From assembly GCA_005776365.1 (NCBI GenBank), contig SXPK01000010.1, positions 1-37,441 on the forward strand: DNA of 37,441 nucleotides, in the 5' to 3' direction. Under the pieces are notes generated by a model. The model did not search any database and was not told where the DNA came from. It saw only the letters and a list, made by a program, of their open reading frames with translations. The stretch's first letter is position 1. Every line of letters begins with the position of its first letter. This document shows, piece after piece, positions 8,376 to 18,881 of the stretch. The stretch comes from Planctomycetia bacterium (lineage in GTDB: Bacteria > Planctomycetota > UBA1135 > UBA2386). A program made the translations under genes and the position numbers.

Positions 8376-9437
8376 ATGGCTGCATTTCACCTGTCGCGCG
8401 CGCTGCCAATCCTTGTCGGCGCAGCGTTCTCGCTGGTGACGCCACAGCAGCTCTTGGCCCAATGCTGCCTCGGCGCACAGGACAGCGAGCACCTTGCGGA
8501 CAACGGCCGCTACCGCGTTCGCGCGGTCTCGCAGACCGGCACTGGACCAACTGCGCACGGACCCTACCGATTTGAGTTCACGCTGGAAGCGCGGGACCGC
8601 GATGAGGCCTGGCGACCGATCGCTTCGTTTGAGCGTCAGTGGGAGACGAACGCGCACTTCTCGATGTCGGTGTGCGCCTCGCCGACTGGCAACGGCTTCT
8701 TGCTGTCGACGTCGATGGACGATCGCGTCGTGTTGCTTGGCAAGCACGGTCGGGTGCTGCAGGACGCCTTATTCGATGCGCATGAGGTCGAAGCCTCGCT
8801 GTGGGTCTATGCCGACTGCGCTCCAGACGTACGCTTCGCGCAAGAAGGCAAGGAGTCGCTCCGTGCGCAGATCTTCGTGCCGTTCGCAGAATTGCACCAC
8901 GAACGCGCCTGGTCCAAGGAAGACCGTGACTACACCGTGGCCCCCTCGCGACAGCGTTTCGTGCTGGACGACATCACGCGGCGCCACCGCCTCGCGATGT
9001 TGACCTGGAGCGAGAAGCAGGGCGCCGTTGACGCGCCGCGCGCGGAGGCCGCGATCGCGCAAGTGCGCAGCGACGATCTTGCGGCCATCGCCGCGGGTCG
9101 CGACGCACTGATCGCTCTGGGCATGTCGGCACGAGCGCCGCTCGCGGATGCCATCGCTCGCGCTGCAACCGAGCAGGACGCAGCATTCCGTGCGCGATTG
9201 GCCGCAATCGCAACGCGCATGGAACAACTCGCCTGCGGCCACGACACCCCTCACAGAAACCTGGACCTGCTCGCCGCGACACTCGCACACCCCGACGCGG
9301 AGATGCGTCTCGCTGCGGCGGGACAACTGCGTCGCCTCCTGCCGAAGGGTGCGACGATCACGGCAGAGTGGCTGCAGAAACATGGGTCGGACCTGACTTG
9401 GGATGACGCGGCGGGCGCGTTCCTCAAGACGCGCTGA
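8376..9437 (+). CDS. Exported protein of unknown function with helical (HEAT-like) C-terminal half
   Basis: The 353-residue product begins with a Sec signal peptide (hydrophobic core ALPILVGAAFSLV, cleavage after LLAQ near residue 29), so it should be periplasmic. After cleavage comes CCLGAQDSEHLADNGRYRVRAVS, then a beta-rich domain to about residue 215 (FEFTLEARDRD, GNGFLLSTSMDDRVVLLGKHGRVL). The C-terminal part is alpha-helical with alanine-rich repeats (LAAIATRMEQLA, LAATLAHPDAEMRLAAAGQLRRLLP) resembling HEAT repeats. I recognise no enzyme motif. The start was chosen for the signal peptide. It is divergent from the AlkB-like gene. Confidence 0.72.
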   Translation: MAAFHLSRALPILVGAAFSLVTPQQLLAQCCLGAQDSEHLADNGRYRVRAVSQTGTGPTAHGPYRFEFTLEARDRDEAWRPIASFERQWETNAHFSMSVCASPTGNGFLLSTSMDDRVVLLGKHGRVLQDALFDAHEVEASLWVYADCAPDVRFAQEGKESLRAQIFVPFAELHHERAWSKEDRDYTVAPSRQRFVLDDITRRHRLAMLTWSEKQGAVDAPRAEAAIAQVRSDDLAAIAAGRDALIALGMSARAPLADAIARAATEQDAAFRARLAAIATRMEQLACGHDTPHRNLDLLAATLAHPDAEMRLAAAGQLRRLLPKGATITAEWLQKHGSDLTWDDAAGAFLKTR

Positions 9438-9500
9438 GAACTCCGCGCAAAGCCGATTGCACCGACTTGCGCTTGCCGACCGTGCGTTCACCATGCGCGG

Positions 9501-10223
9501 ATGCGACTCGCTCGCCCAAGTCCTTCGCCATCACCCAGGATCCTGACGCTCCTCGCATGCTGCGCCCTCTCCCCGGTGCTGTCGGCGCAAACCCAAGACG
9601 ACGGCGGGCTCTGGGCCATGTGGGTGGGACAAGGCCGGCTCGGTGACAAGGACTCGCTGCTCGGCGACTGGCGATGGTGGCTCGATGCGCAGTTGCGCTG
9701 GCGGGAGGACGGTCAGGCCTACGACACCGGACTCGTCCGACCCGGCCTCGGCTACGCAATCACCGACCGCATCACCGCGCACCTCGGCTATGCCCGAATC
9801 GAAAGCGACCCCGCAGGCCGCTCGGCATTCCACGAAGATCGCGTCTGGCAACAACTGACGTGGAACCTGCCCGTCGAGGGTTTCACTCTGCAGTCGCGCA
9901 CGCGCCTCGAACAACGCTTCCTCGAAGACCAGTCCGATGCCGGCTGGCGCCTGCGCCAGTTCTTCAAGTCGACCGTGCCTGTCGTCGAGGACAGGACGAC
10001 GTTCGTCAGCATCTGGGACGAGATGTTCTGGGATCTCGAAGACACGTCCTGGGGCCAACGCACCGGCTTTCGCCAGAACCGCGCCTTCCTCGGCCTCGGC
10101 CAGATCCTCGACGAGAAGAAGACCATTTCGATCGAGCTCGGCTACCTCAACCAGTGGATCGACCGACCGGGCGAAGACCGGCTGAACCACATCCTGCTCG
10201 TCTGCATGTTCATGACCTTTTGA
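9501..10223 (+). CDS. DUF2490 family outer-membrane beta-barrel protein
   Basis: A 240-residue exported protein with a signal peptide ending at LSAQ (about residue 29). The mature part is made of amphipathic beta strands with alternating aromatics (WRWWLDAQLRWRE, YDTGLVRPGLGYAITDRITAHLGYARIES, RTRLEQRFLED, WRLRQFFKS, KKTISIELGYLNQWID) and ends in FMTF with a terminal phenylalanine, the usual signature of an outer-membrane beta barrel. The R.R.EQR..ED...WR.R motif and overall length fit DUF2490. Its cargo or role is unknown. It lies 63 bp downstream of the exported protein gene on the same strand and may be co-transcribed. Confidence 0.8.
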   Translation: MRLARPSPSPSPRILTLLACCALSPVLSAQTQDDGGLWAMWVGQGRLGDKDSLLGDWRWWLDAQLRWREDGQAYDTGLVRPGLGYAITDRITAHLGYARIESDPAGRSAFHEDRVWQQLTWNLPVEGFTLQSRTRLEQRFLEDQSDAGWRLRQFFKSTVPVVEDRTTFVSIWDEMFWDLEDTSWGQRTGFRQNRAFLGLGQILDEKKTISIELGYLNQWIDRPGEDRLNHILLVCMFMTF

Positions 10224-10277
10224 GGCGGCGCGGCGCGAGGACTCGCGCGCTGGCCACCAGAACCCGACGATGCGGCC

Positions 10278-10694
10278 ATGGTCCAACAACCTCCTGACCG
10301 TCCGACCGGACGCCTTCGCATCTCGTCCGGGTCGACGTTCGAACGCGAGATCGGCTACTCGCGCGCAGTTCGCGTCGGCGACCAGGTGTTCGTGTCGGGG
10401 ACGACGGGCTTCGATTACGCGACGATGACGATCGAAGATGGCGTCGAGGCACAACCGCGGCAGAGCCTCAAGAACCTCGACGCGGCGCTGCGGCAAGCGG
10501 GCGCTTCGATGGCCGATGTCGTGCGCGTGCGCTACTTGCTGCCAAGGGCCACGGACTTTCCCGCTGCCTGGCCTGCGCTGCGGGAGGCTTTCGGCGGCAT
10601 CCGACCCGCCGCAACGATGCAGGAATGCGGCCTCGCGGATCCGCTGATTCTCATCGAGATCGAAGTCGACGCGATTGTCGGCAGCGCAGGCTGA
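10278..10694 (+). CDS. RidA/YjgF/YER057c/UK114 family protein
   Basis: A 138-residue cytoplasmic RidA-family protein. RidA itself hydrolyses reactive 2-aminoacrylate and 2-iminobutanoate enamines/imines released by PLP enzymes; other family members have different or unknown roles. The sequence follows the family: RISSGSTFEREIGYSRAVRVGDQVFVSGTTG at the N terminus, QSLKNLDAALRQAGASMADVVRVRYLL in the middle, and PAATMQECGLADPLILIEIEVDAIV at the end. The otherwise conserved active-site arginine of RidA ('P.R.....' near residue 105) is replaced by RPAATMQE, so this belongs to a non-RidA subgroup. It sits upstream of the E1 dehydrogenase gene; a link with 2-oxoacid metabolism is possible but not shown. 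Confidence 0.9.
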   Translation: MVQQPPDRPTGRLRISSGSTFEREIGYSRAVRVGDQVFVSGTTGFDYATMTIEDGVEAQPRQSLKNLDAALRQAGASMADVVRVRYLLPRATDFPAAWPALREAFGGIRPAATMQECGLADPLILIEIEVDAIVGSAG

Positions 10695-10828
10695 CACCAA
10701 AGGACAGGACCATGCCGGCAAGCCGCACGCACGACCGTTGCATGGAGCCTCGGACACTTCCTGGCCGAGCCGCGACGCAATCGTAAGATCCTCGCCCCCA
10801 CGTCGCCCGGTAAGGGCGCCCACGCACG

Positions 10829-13080
<2,252 letters not shown>

Positions 13081-13084
<4 letters not shown>

Positions 13085-14088
13085 GCAAGCAGACCGCCGT
13101 CCTGTTCTGTCCCGGCCGCGGCTCCTACGGCAAACCAGAACTAGGCTTCGTCCAGCGCACGCTCCAGCCTGGACCCGTCACCGACGCGCTCGACGCGAGT
13201 GACGCATGGCGCAAGGAGCAAGGTCGCCCGACGATTCGTGAGATCGACGGCGCGCCGCAGTTCCGCCCCGGTTTGCACCTCGACGGCGAGAACGCAGCCG
13301 AACTGATCTACTTCTCGACGATGGCGCATGTCGAGAGGCTGCGCGCCCGCTACCGCATCGTCGCCGTCGCTGGCAACTCACTTGGTTGGTACACGGCGCT
13401 GCCGGCGAGCGGCGCGATCGACCCAACGTCGGGCTGGCGCCTCGTCGCGACGATGGCTGCGCTGCAGAAGCAGGTCGAAGGCGGCCAGATCCTGATGACG
13501 GCGGTCGGCGACGACTGGCTGCGCGACGCCGCGCTGGTCAACGCCATCAACGTGGCGATGGATGCCGTCAACGCGCGCGGCCCGGAGCACTTCGTCGCGC
13601 GCAGCATTCGCCTCGGCGGTCACGAAGTGATCGCGGGCACCGAGCAGGGAGTGCAAGTGCTGCTCGCGCAGTTGCCCAAGGTGAAGATCGGCGAGCGTGA
13701 GTTCCCGTTCCGGCTCGCAGGCCACGGCCCCTTCCATACTTCTCTGTGCGCGGCCACTTCGCAGCGAGCGACGGCATTGCTCGCGGACATCCCGGCCCAG
13801 ATGCCGCAATGCCATCTGATCGACGGCTTCGGCAACGTGCATTCGCCGTGGTCCGCGGACCCGCGCGACCTGCTCGACTACACGACGAAGGCGCAGGTGT
13901 TGGAGCCGTTCGACTTCACTGCCTCGGTGCGCACAGCGTTGCGCGAGTTCAACCCAGATGTGCTGTTGTGCGCGGGCCCGGGTGCATCGCTGCGTGCGCC
14001 GGTGGGCCACGTCGTGCTGCGCGAGGGCTGGCGCGGCTTGCGCAGCAAGGACGCGTTGTTCGCGTCGGGCGTCATCGCGACGGATTGA
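13081..14088 (+). CDS. FabD-like acyl-carrier-protein acyltransferase, divergent active site
   Basis: A 335-residue protein of the malonyl-CoA:ACP transacylase fold (FabD/acyltransferase domain), which moves acyl groups between CoA and a carrier thiol. It opens with the AVLFCPGRGSYGKPE oxyanion-type loop (FabD: FvFPGQGsQ). The nucleophile elbow is VAVAGNSLGWYTAL with Ser100; FabD has GHSLGE. The second catalytic residue is present in GHGPFHTSL (His219). At the position of the FabD arginine that binds the malonyl carboxylate (25 residues after the serine) there is Met125 in LVATMAALQ. This suggests a non-carboxylated acyl substrate. The ATGA overlap with the E1 gene implies co-production, so the acyl group made by E1 may be its substrate. 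No FabH, ACP or FabG gene lies nearby, so it is unlikely to be the housekeeping fabD. Confidence 0.82.
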
Positions 14089-14112
14089 CCGCTGCGCGAC
14101 GACGGCGCGCGG

Positions 14113-16590
14113 TCACTGAATCGTGACGCGCGCGACGTTGGACACCTCGACGACCGCGCCGTTGCCGGCAAGCAACATGACGACGGCGTCGACCGTCAAC
14201 CCTGAGAACAACTGCGTCAGCGCCGGCGGAAAGGTGAATGGCGCGTAGGGATACAGGCCTGGGCCGACGTTGACGAAGTGCAGCGGACTACCAGGGATGG
14301 CTGGGTCGTTGAGCGATGCGTCGACCAAGAAATCACGTTCGACGCCGAGCAGGTTGCCGAAGCCCTTCGGACCTTGCGTCGCGAGCGAGAAGAACGTGAA
14401 GCCCTCGGCCCAGGCGCCAGGAATGCCAGTCATGCTCGCGGTCAGGTTGCCCGGGGCGCTCGATGTGACCGACAGTTGCAGCGGAGACTGCGCGTTGAAG
14501 CCACCGCCCACCGGGTGCATGACGAGCGCGTAGTCGATGTCGAGAGCCGGCGTCTCGACCTTTGCATCCTGCACGATCGTCGGCGCACTGACTGAGACCT
14601 CGTAGATGCCAGGGGCCGGCGTGGTGATCCAGACTTGCTCCGTCGTGTCGACGTCGTTGGGCGCGCCGCCCGAAGCGCTGACATTGCCGACGTCGAGCCC
14701 GTTGTTGCCCCACCACTGCGTGCCGCCGAGCAGTTGCTTCACGCCGAGATCGACGCTGTTGATGCGCGTGATCGCAGCCGAAGGGATCGCAGCCGGATCC
14801 GCGTAGGCCATCGTGGCGCGGAACTCCGCGGTGCCAGGGCGAACCCAGACGTAGTAGTTGCGCGTCTGGCCCTGCTCCAGTGCGGAGTATTCGTCGTCGA
14901 CGACGATCTTGTCGCGGTTGTCGTAGAGCCGCCGCAGATCCGGGAAGCCCCAACCCTGATGCACCCGCGTGAGGTTGGCGGCCGTGCCGCTGAACGAGTA
15001 GCTCGATGCCGTGTTGACGAGCAGACACTTGGTCGTGGTGAAGTGCGCCTTGTTCTCGAAGCGATTGGCCGGGATCGCCGGCAGGGACAATCGATTGCGG
15101 AACAGCCCGTCCGTGAACATCTGCTGGATGAGGCCAACGTGTCCGCTGACGATCGGCGTCGCCGACGACGTGCCGCTGAACGACGTGTAGTAGTCGGTCG
15201 TGCTGTAACCCGCCGTGCCCGGCAGATCCGAGCAGAGCACGGACTCGTAGTAGGCGCAGATCTCTGGCTTGATGCGGCCGTCCGCCGCCGGACCGATGCT
15301 CGCGCCGTTCCAGACCTCGTCGGCCGGCAGCGCATTGTTCTGATGCCGCACGCCACCGACCGAGATCACGTTCTTGGCCCACGCTTGCGGCCGCGAGTTC
15401 TGCGGGATCGCCGTAGCGCCGGCGTTGCTCTGACTCTGCGTCAGCACGTAGTCGAACGCGAACAGCGCCGTGTCGAGGTCTGCGGAGATCGAGGTGTACT
15501 GCGTGGTCAGCGCGTTGCCCCAACTCGCGGTCTGCTGCATGCTGCGATACGGACCGGTCGGGTCGACCGCGCCCTGGATCACGGCGTAGCGCGGCAGCCC
15601 GCCCCACGCGCCGACGCTGGACTCGATCAACTGCGCCTCCGGCATCATGCCGCGCGCCGCAGCGTTGCCGGCGCCATTGCCGCCGACGATGCCCGCCGTG
15701 CAGTGCCCGTGCGAATCGGTCGAGTCGAAGCGAACGAGCGGCGGATTGGTCCAGTCCGGATGCGTTTGGTCAAAGCCCTCGCTGATCTCGGCGCGAACGC
15801 CCTGCCCTCGGTAACCAGCCACCGACTCGACGTAGTTGCCGCCGCCCTGGATGCGCGCGTTGTCCATGTCGAGTTCGATGCCGGACGCCGCGTCGACCCA
15901 GAGGACCGTGTCGAGCGCGGCCACGGCCGCGAGTTGCTCCGCCGTGAGCCGAGCGATCACGTAAAGGGAGCCCTCGTGCAGATTGGTCACTTCGCCGCCA
16001 AGGCCAGCGATCTGCTGCGCCAACTGGGCGCGATCCGTTTGCTGCGCAAGGACGACGTTGTATTCGCCGATCGGCATGGGGCCGACCAGGCCAGAGGCCA
16101 GGGCGTGAAGCTGCGGGTCGAGCTTGTCCCCGACCGCGACCGGGAAAGTCGTCCGGACAAAGGGCGCGCCGGCCACCGCAGCAACCCGCGCGCGGTCGCC
16201 GCGAACGAGATAGGCGTTCTTTGGCCAGTAGCCGACGACCGCAAGACCGGCAGCCTCGAGCGCGCTGCGATACTCCGGCAGGATCGCGGTGCGCATCTGC
16301 ACGCAGTGCAAGGACGTGCCTGCGGGAGCCTGCAATGCAGCCGTCCACCGGATCGGCGCGACCAACGGGTCGAACGTGCCACTGCGCAAGAAGAGTCGGT
16401 CGTCGGTTGCTGGCATCGACCGGAAACTCCGGCCCTGGTCGCGACTCACGCGAACCACTGCGCCCTCGGCTCGGACGCTCGCAGCGCCGACTACGAAGTT
16501 GGCGACGGGATCCGGCAGTGCCTGCTGTTGGGCAACCGAAACGGCGACGCAGACGAAGAACACGATCGACTGCCGGGAGATGTGGTGCAT
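14113..16590 (-). CDS. Exported S8 (subtilisin-like) protease homologue, catalytic Asp replaced
   Basis: An 825-residue secreted protein. It has a signal peptide (IVFFVCVAVSVAQQQ, residues 9-23), a ~240-residue N-terminal region resembling an inhibitor/prodomain, then an S8 domain from about residue 255 to 545. The catalytic His294 (DSHGHCTAGIVGG) and Ser475 (FSGTSSATPIVSGHVG) are present. The usual DTG/DSG motif reads AEISEGFDQTHPD, aligning Ser270 with the catalytic Asp; Glu271 or Glu268 is adjacent. Beyond the S8 domain come a beta-sandwich (P-domain-like) region and an ~90-residue C-terminal segment (LHFVNVGPGLYPYAPF ... VVEVSNVARVTIQ) of a type common at the ends of exported proteins in this group. 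It may be an unusual protease or a pseudo-enzyme. Start chosen for the signal peptide. Confidence 0.85.
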   Translation of the reverse strand: MHHISRQSIVFFVCVAVSVAQQQALPDPVANFVVGAASVRAEGAVVRVSRDQGRSFRSMPATDDRLFLRSGTFDPLVAPIRWTAALQAPAGTSLHCVQMRTAILPEYRSALEAAGLAVVGYWPKNAYLVRGDRARVAAVAGAPFVRTTFPVAVGDKLDPQLHALASGLVGPMPIGEYNVVLAQQTDRAQLAQQIAGLGGEVTNLHEGSLYVIARLTAEQLAAVAALDTVLWVDAASGIELDMDNARIQGGGNYVESVAGYRGQGVRAEISEGFDQTHPDWTNPPLVRFDSTDSHGHCTAGIVGGNGAGNAAARGMMPEAQLIESSVGAWGGLPRYAVIQGAVDPTGPYRSMQQTASWGNALTTQYTSISADLDTALFAFDYVLTQSQSNAGATAIPQNSRPQAWAKNVISVGGVRHQNNALPADEVWNGASIGPAADGRIKPEICAYYESVLCSDLPGTAGYSTTDYYTSFSGTSSATPIVSGHVGLIQQMFTDGLFRNRLSLPAIPANRFENKAHFTTTKCLLVNTASSYSFSGTAANLTRVHQGWGFPDLRRLYDNRDKIVVDDEYSALEQGQTRNYYVWVRPGTAEFRATMAYADPAAIPSAAITRINSVDLGVKQLLGGTQWWGNNGLDVGNVSASGGAPNDVDTTEQVWITTPAPGIYEVSVSAPTIVQDAKVETPALDIDYALVMHPVGGGFNAQSPLQLSVTSSAPGNLTASMTGIPGAWAEGFTFFSLATQGPKGFGNLLGVERDFLVDASLNDPAIPGSPLHFVNVGPGLYPYAPFTFPPALTQLFSGLTVDAVVMLLAGNGAVVEVSNVARVTIQ

Positions 16591-16754
16591 CGGGGGCGTG
16601 ATTCGCGCCGCAAGCGCGGTTGGGAGAAGGCACGCAGATGATGGCCCTGACCATGCCATCGGGAAAGCAGTCACCCCCGAGTGGAGCTGGGGGCTGGCCG
16701 TTTTCGCCTCGGGCAAAGGACCTGCGCAACCTCATTCGAACGGTCGGGCGCAAT

Positions 16755-18461
16755 TCATTGCCGGATCCACGCGGAGACTGCGGGGGTCAACTGCGTCCGA
16801 GCGGGAAGGAAGGCCAGTGCCTGCAAGTGCAACCAGGCGCCTTCGAGTTGAGGGTCATCGGGCAAGGCATTCGCGCGCCGACATCCCCAGGGCATTTCGA
16901 ACAGTTCCCATCCCGACAGCAACCACAAGGGCTCGGGCCCGATCTCGAGCAGTCCCATCGGCTCGATCCAGAGCGATGTGCGCACTGGCGACGCGGCGAG
17001 CACCATGGATCCCGGCTCGAGGGCATGGACGACAGCCTGCAACATGCTTCCGGGTTGCGCGCACGGATCCGCCGACAGCCGCAGCCTGGGGTCGCCTAGC
17101 ACCAGATGCGCGCGCGCCACGGCGCCACCAGTGCCGCGAGCAGCAACGATGCACTTGCCCGCGCCGTCGAACGAAGGCCAGCCGCCCAACTCGGCGATCA
17201 CGCCGCCACCAGGAGCCGGCTCGCCATGAGCAAGCAAGACCTCGTGCGAACCATCTGCTCTGCAACGCACGATGCGGTCCTCACCGCCTTGGATCGCGAG
17301 GTCGCACCAAACCACGAGATCGCCGTTGGAATCGAGCGGTGTCATGGGTCCGCGCGAAATCGCAAGGCCAAGGCACTGGCCGCCGTCGACGGCATCAAAG
17401 AACCCGAGCGCACGACGCCATGCGCCACGTTCTCCGACGAACCACGCAGCAGTCGGGCCGTTGGTCGACGCGTAGTCGGCATAGAACGCGCACAGCAGTT
17501 GGCCTTCTCCCGTTCGCACGAGCACGGGAGCGCCAAATGCGACGAAGGCGCTGCCCATCACGAACGACTCCCCGGTCTGCGCCCACCATGCGTCGATCCC
17601 GTCGCTGCGCACAATGATCCCATTTGCATTGATCCCATTTGCATTCGAGCCGCCGCTGCCGCGCGCACAAAACGCAACGTCGCCGCATGCCGTCGTGGAA
17701 GGCATGGGGCCGATGGGAATCGACGTGCCATCAACGAACGACAAGGACTCGGTCGCGAGCGCGACGATGTGTCCGCCGTCTGGCAGCGGATCACCGAGGC
17801 GCGCAAAGGCCTCGATCGCCGAGCCCTTGCGCGCAAATAGCTCTGCACTGCCAAGCCCACTCCGACGAGCGATGAACAACACGCCGCCGTCCGGCAAGTG
17901 CGCGCCAGGTCCCACGCTCGCAAACGCGCCGCCACCTGGCGCCGCGTCGCCGACCGCCACCACGACGCGCAGCAGCCCGGTCGTCGTCTCGGCGCAGAAC
18001 AGCCCACGCGTGCTCCTGCCGCCATCGACGTCGGCCAAGAACAACACGTCGCCGCGGTCCGAAATCGGCGGCGCAAACGCAGTGCCTTCGAACAACCCCG
18101 CGAAGGTCCCGCCAATCGGCGTCGCATCCCCTCCCATTCTGCGCACGCCAGAACCACCGCCAGGGCCAGAACTGCGCACGATTGCGCGCAAGCCTCGTTC
18201 ATCGACGATGAACATGCCCTGGTCCTGCATCGCCGACGCGATCCGCGACACAAAGGCAACACGGCCGCCGCGCGCACAGGTCGCCGGCGACAGCAGTGGA
18301 TCGAGCGCAAGCGAGCCGCCGCCGGGAATCGAGGCGCCATGCAGCATCGAATGCATGAGCGGCCAGGCCAGCCCTGACGATTGAGCCGGAGCGATTGCAC
18401 AGGCGGCGAGCAGTGGGATGAGGACCAGCGAGGCTTTGATGCGGCGAGCACTTCCTTCCAT
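16755..18461 (-). CDS. Exported DUF7453-type repeat protein (predicted beta propeller)
   Basis: A 568-residue exported protein with a signal peptide (IKASLVLIPLLAACAIAPAQ; a lipoprotein reading at AAC is possible). The mature part contains recurring units of the form 'GD.aP.GG.f....p.i...G.v.F.a': GGDATPIGG, VGDAAPGGGAFASVGPG, LGDPLPDGGHIVAL, HGEPAPGGGVIAELG, each followed by 'GDVLFLADV', 'DGGVLFIAR', 'GDVAFCARG' or 'GKCIVAARG'. This is the DUF7453 pattern seen in planctomycete and related secreted proteins, and predicts a beta-propeller-like fold. A direct NANGINANGI repeat lies near residue 275 (see the tandem repeat entry). The last 100 residues form a separate beta-rich end domain. No enzymatic motif is seen. 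It is 164 bp upstream of the S8 gene on the same strand. Confidence 0.72.
   Translation of the reverse strand: MEGSARRIKASLVLIPLLAACAIAPAQSSGLAWPLMHSMLHGASIPGGGSLALDPLLSPATCARGGRVAFVSRIASAMQDQGMFIVDERGLRAIVRSSGPGGGSGVRRMGGDATPIGGTFAGLFEGTAFAPPISDRGDVLFLADVDGGRSTRGLFCAETTTGLLRVVVAVGDAAPGGGAFASVGPGAHLPDGGVLFIARRSGLGSAELFARKGSAIEAFARLGDPLPDGGHIVALATESLSFVDGTSIPIGPMPSTTACGDVAFCARGSGGSNANGINANGIIVRSDGIDAWWAQTGESFVMGSAFVAFGAPVLVRTGEGQLLCAFYADYASTNGPTAAWFVGERGAWRRALGFFDAVDGGQCLGLAISRGPMTPLDSNGDLVVWCDLAIQGGEDRIVRCRADGSHEVLLAHGEPAPGGGVIAELGGWPSFDGAGKCIVAARGTGGAVARAHLVLGDPRLRLSADPCAQPGSMLQAVVHALEPGSMVLAASPVRTSLWIEPMGLLEIGPEPLWLLSGWELFEMPWGCRRANALPDDPQLEGAWLHLQALAFLPARTQLTPAVSAWIRQ
17616..17645. repeat. 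Exact 15-bp tandem repeat, two units, inside coding sequence
   Basis: The unit GATCCCATTTGCATT occurs twice in a row. It is in frame and encodes NANGI twice on the minus strand, adding five residues to the exported DUF7453-type protein. Its AT content is clearly above the surrounding gene. A slippage duplication is the simplest explanation. Confidence 0.9.
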
Positions 18462-18706
18462 GCCCGATGCGCAACGGCATCTGCCGCTTTGACCGCATGC
18501 CGCAAGGAAATGTCGCGGCAGAGCAAGCGATCGCTCCGTCGCCGATCTTGCATCAAGCACTCGCAATGCGTCGTGGCCTGCTCTTCTCGCTGCGGAACCC
18601 AGATCCCCATCCTTCGTCGCGCTCGCACCGAATCTCGCTCGTGCATCGCGCCTTGTGGTAAGTCGACGTGGGCCCGATCAGTCGCTGGCGCCTTGTGCGT
18701 CCACTT

Positions 18707-18872
18707 CTAGAAGTGGTTTCATGACAAGTCGGCAAGCGAGGCCGAGCAACGCAGCCCGAGGGCAAGGAATGAGTTCGCAGCGGAATCCATGGATGCCGCG
18801 CAGAACTTGCGACGACGCCATCGGGTTTCGGGGCCGGCCGCACTTGCCGAGGTCTTGTGAAACCACTTCTAG
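18707..18872 (+). repeat. Intergenic inverted-repeat element, copy 1 (about 166 bp)
   Basis: The ends are CTAGAAGTGGTTTCA at 18707-18721 and its exact reverse complement at 18858-18872. Pairing resumes further in after a 7-nt asymmetry-free mismatch: TCGGCAAG at 18729-18736 faces CTTGCCGA at 18843-18850, then the GGCCG blocks. The left end also sits in a perfect 16-bp palindrome CCACTTCTAGAAGTGG at 18701-18716. A local hairpin TCGGC/GCCGA is at 18729-18745. The core GTTCGCAGCGGAATCC is at 18773-18788. The first 108 nt align without gaps to the copy at 32454, about 76 % identical by hand count. Could be a MITE-like element or a structured RNA. Confidence 0.8.
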
Positions 18873-18875
18873 ACT
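18870..18875 (+). promoter_or_regulatory. Predicted -10 element (TAGACT) spanning the repeat boundary
   Basis: TAGACT lies exactly 6 nt before the ATG at 18882. Its first three bases are the last bases of repeat copy 1 and the last three lie in unique sequence. If it works, the element supplies half of this gene's -10 box and the mRNA has no leader. Confidence 0.35.
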
Positions 18876-18881
18876 CCTTGC

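Larger units (their letters stand above)
18462..18881. other. Long divergent spacer containing repeat element copy 1
   Basis: A 420-bp spacer between two divergent genes for exported proteins. The first ~240 bp (18462-18700) show no convincing open frame, promoter or repeat. The remainder is the inverted-repeat element at 18707-18872. Open frames that cross the element on the minus strand have no start signals and are not called. Confidence 0.7.

Noticed and set aside
14635-16641. 668-codon open frame on the plus strand
   Set aside because: It is antisense to the S8 protease homologue, Arg-rich with no recognisable domain, and explained by high GC codon bias.
16674-16693. CCCCC/GGGGG inverted repeat between the DUF7453-type and S8 genes
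   Set aside because: Only five pairs with a 10-nt loop and no T-run on the transcribed strand; not a convincing terminator.
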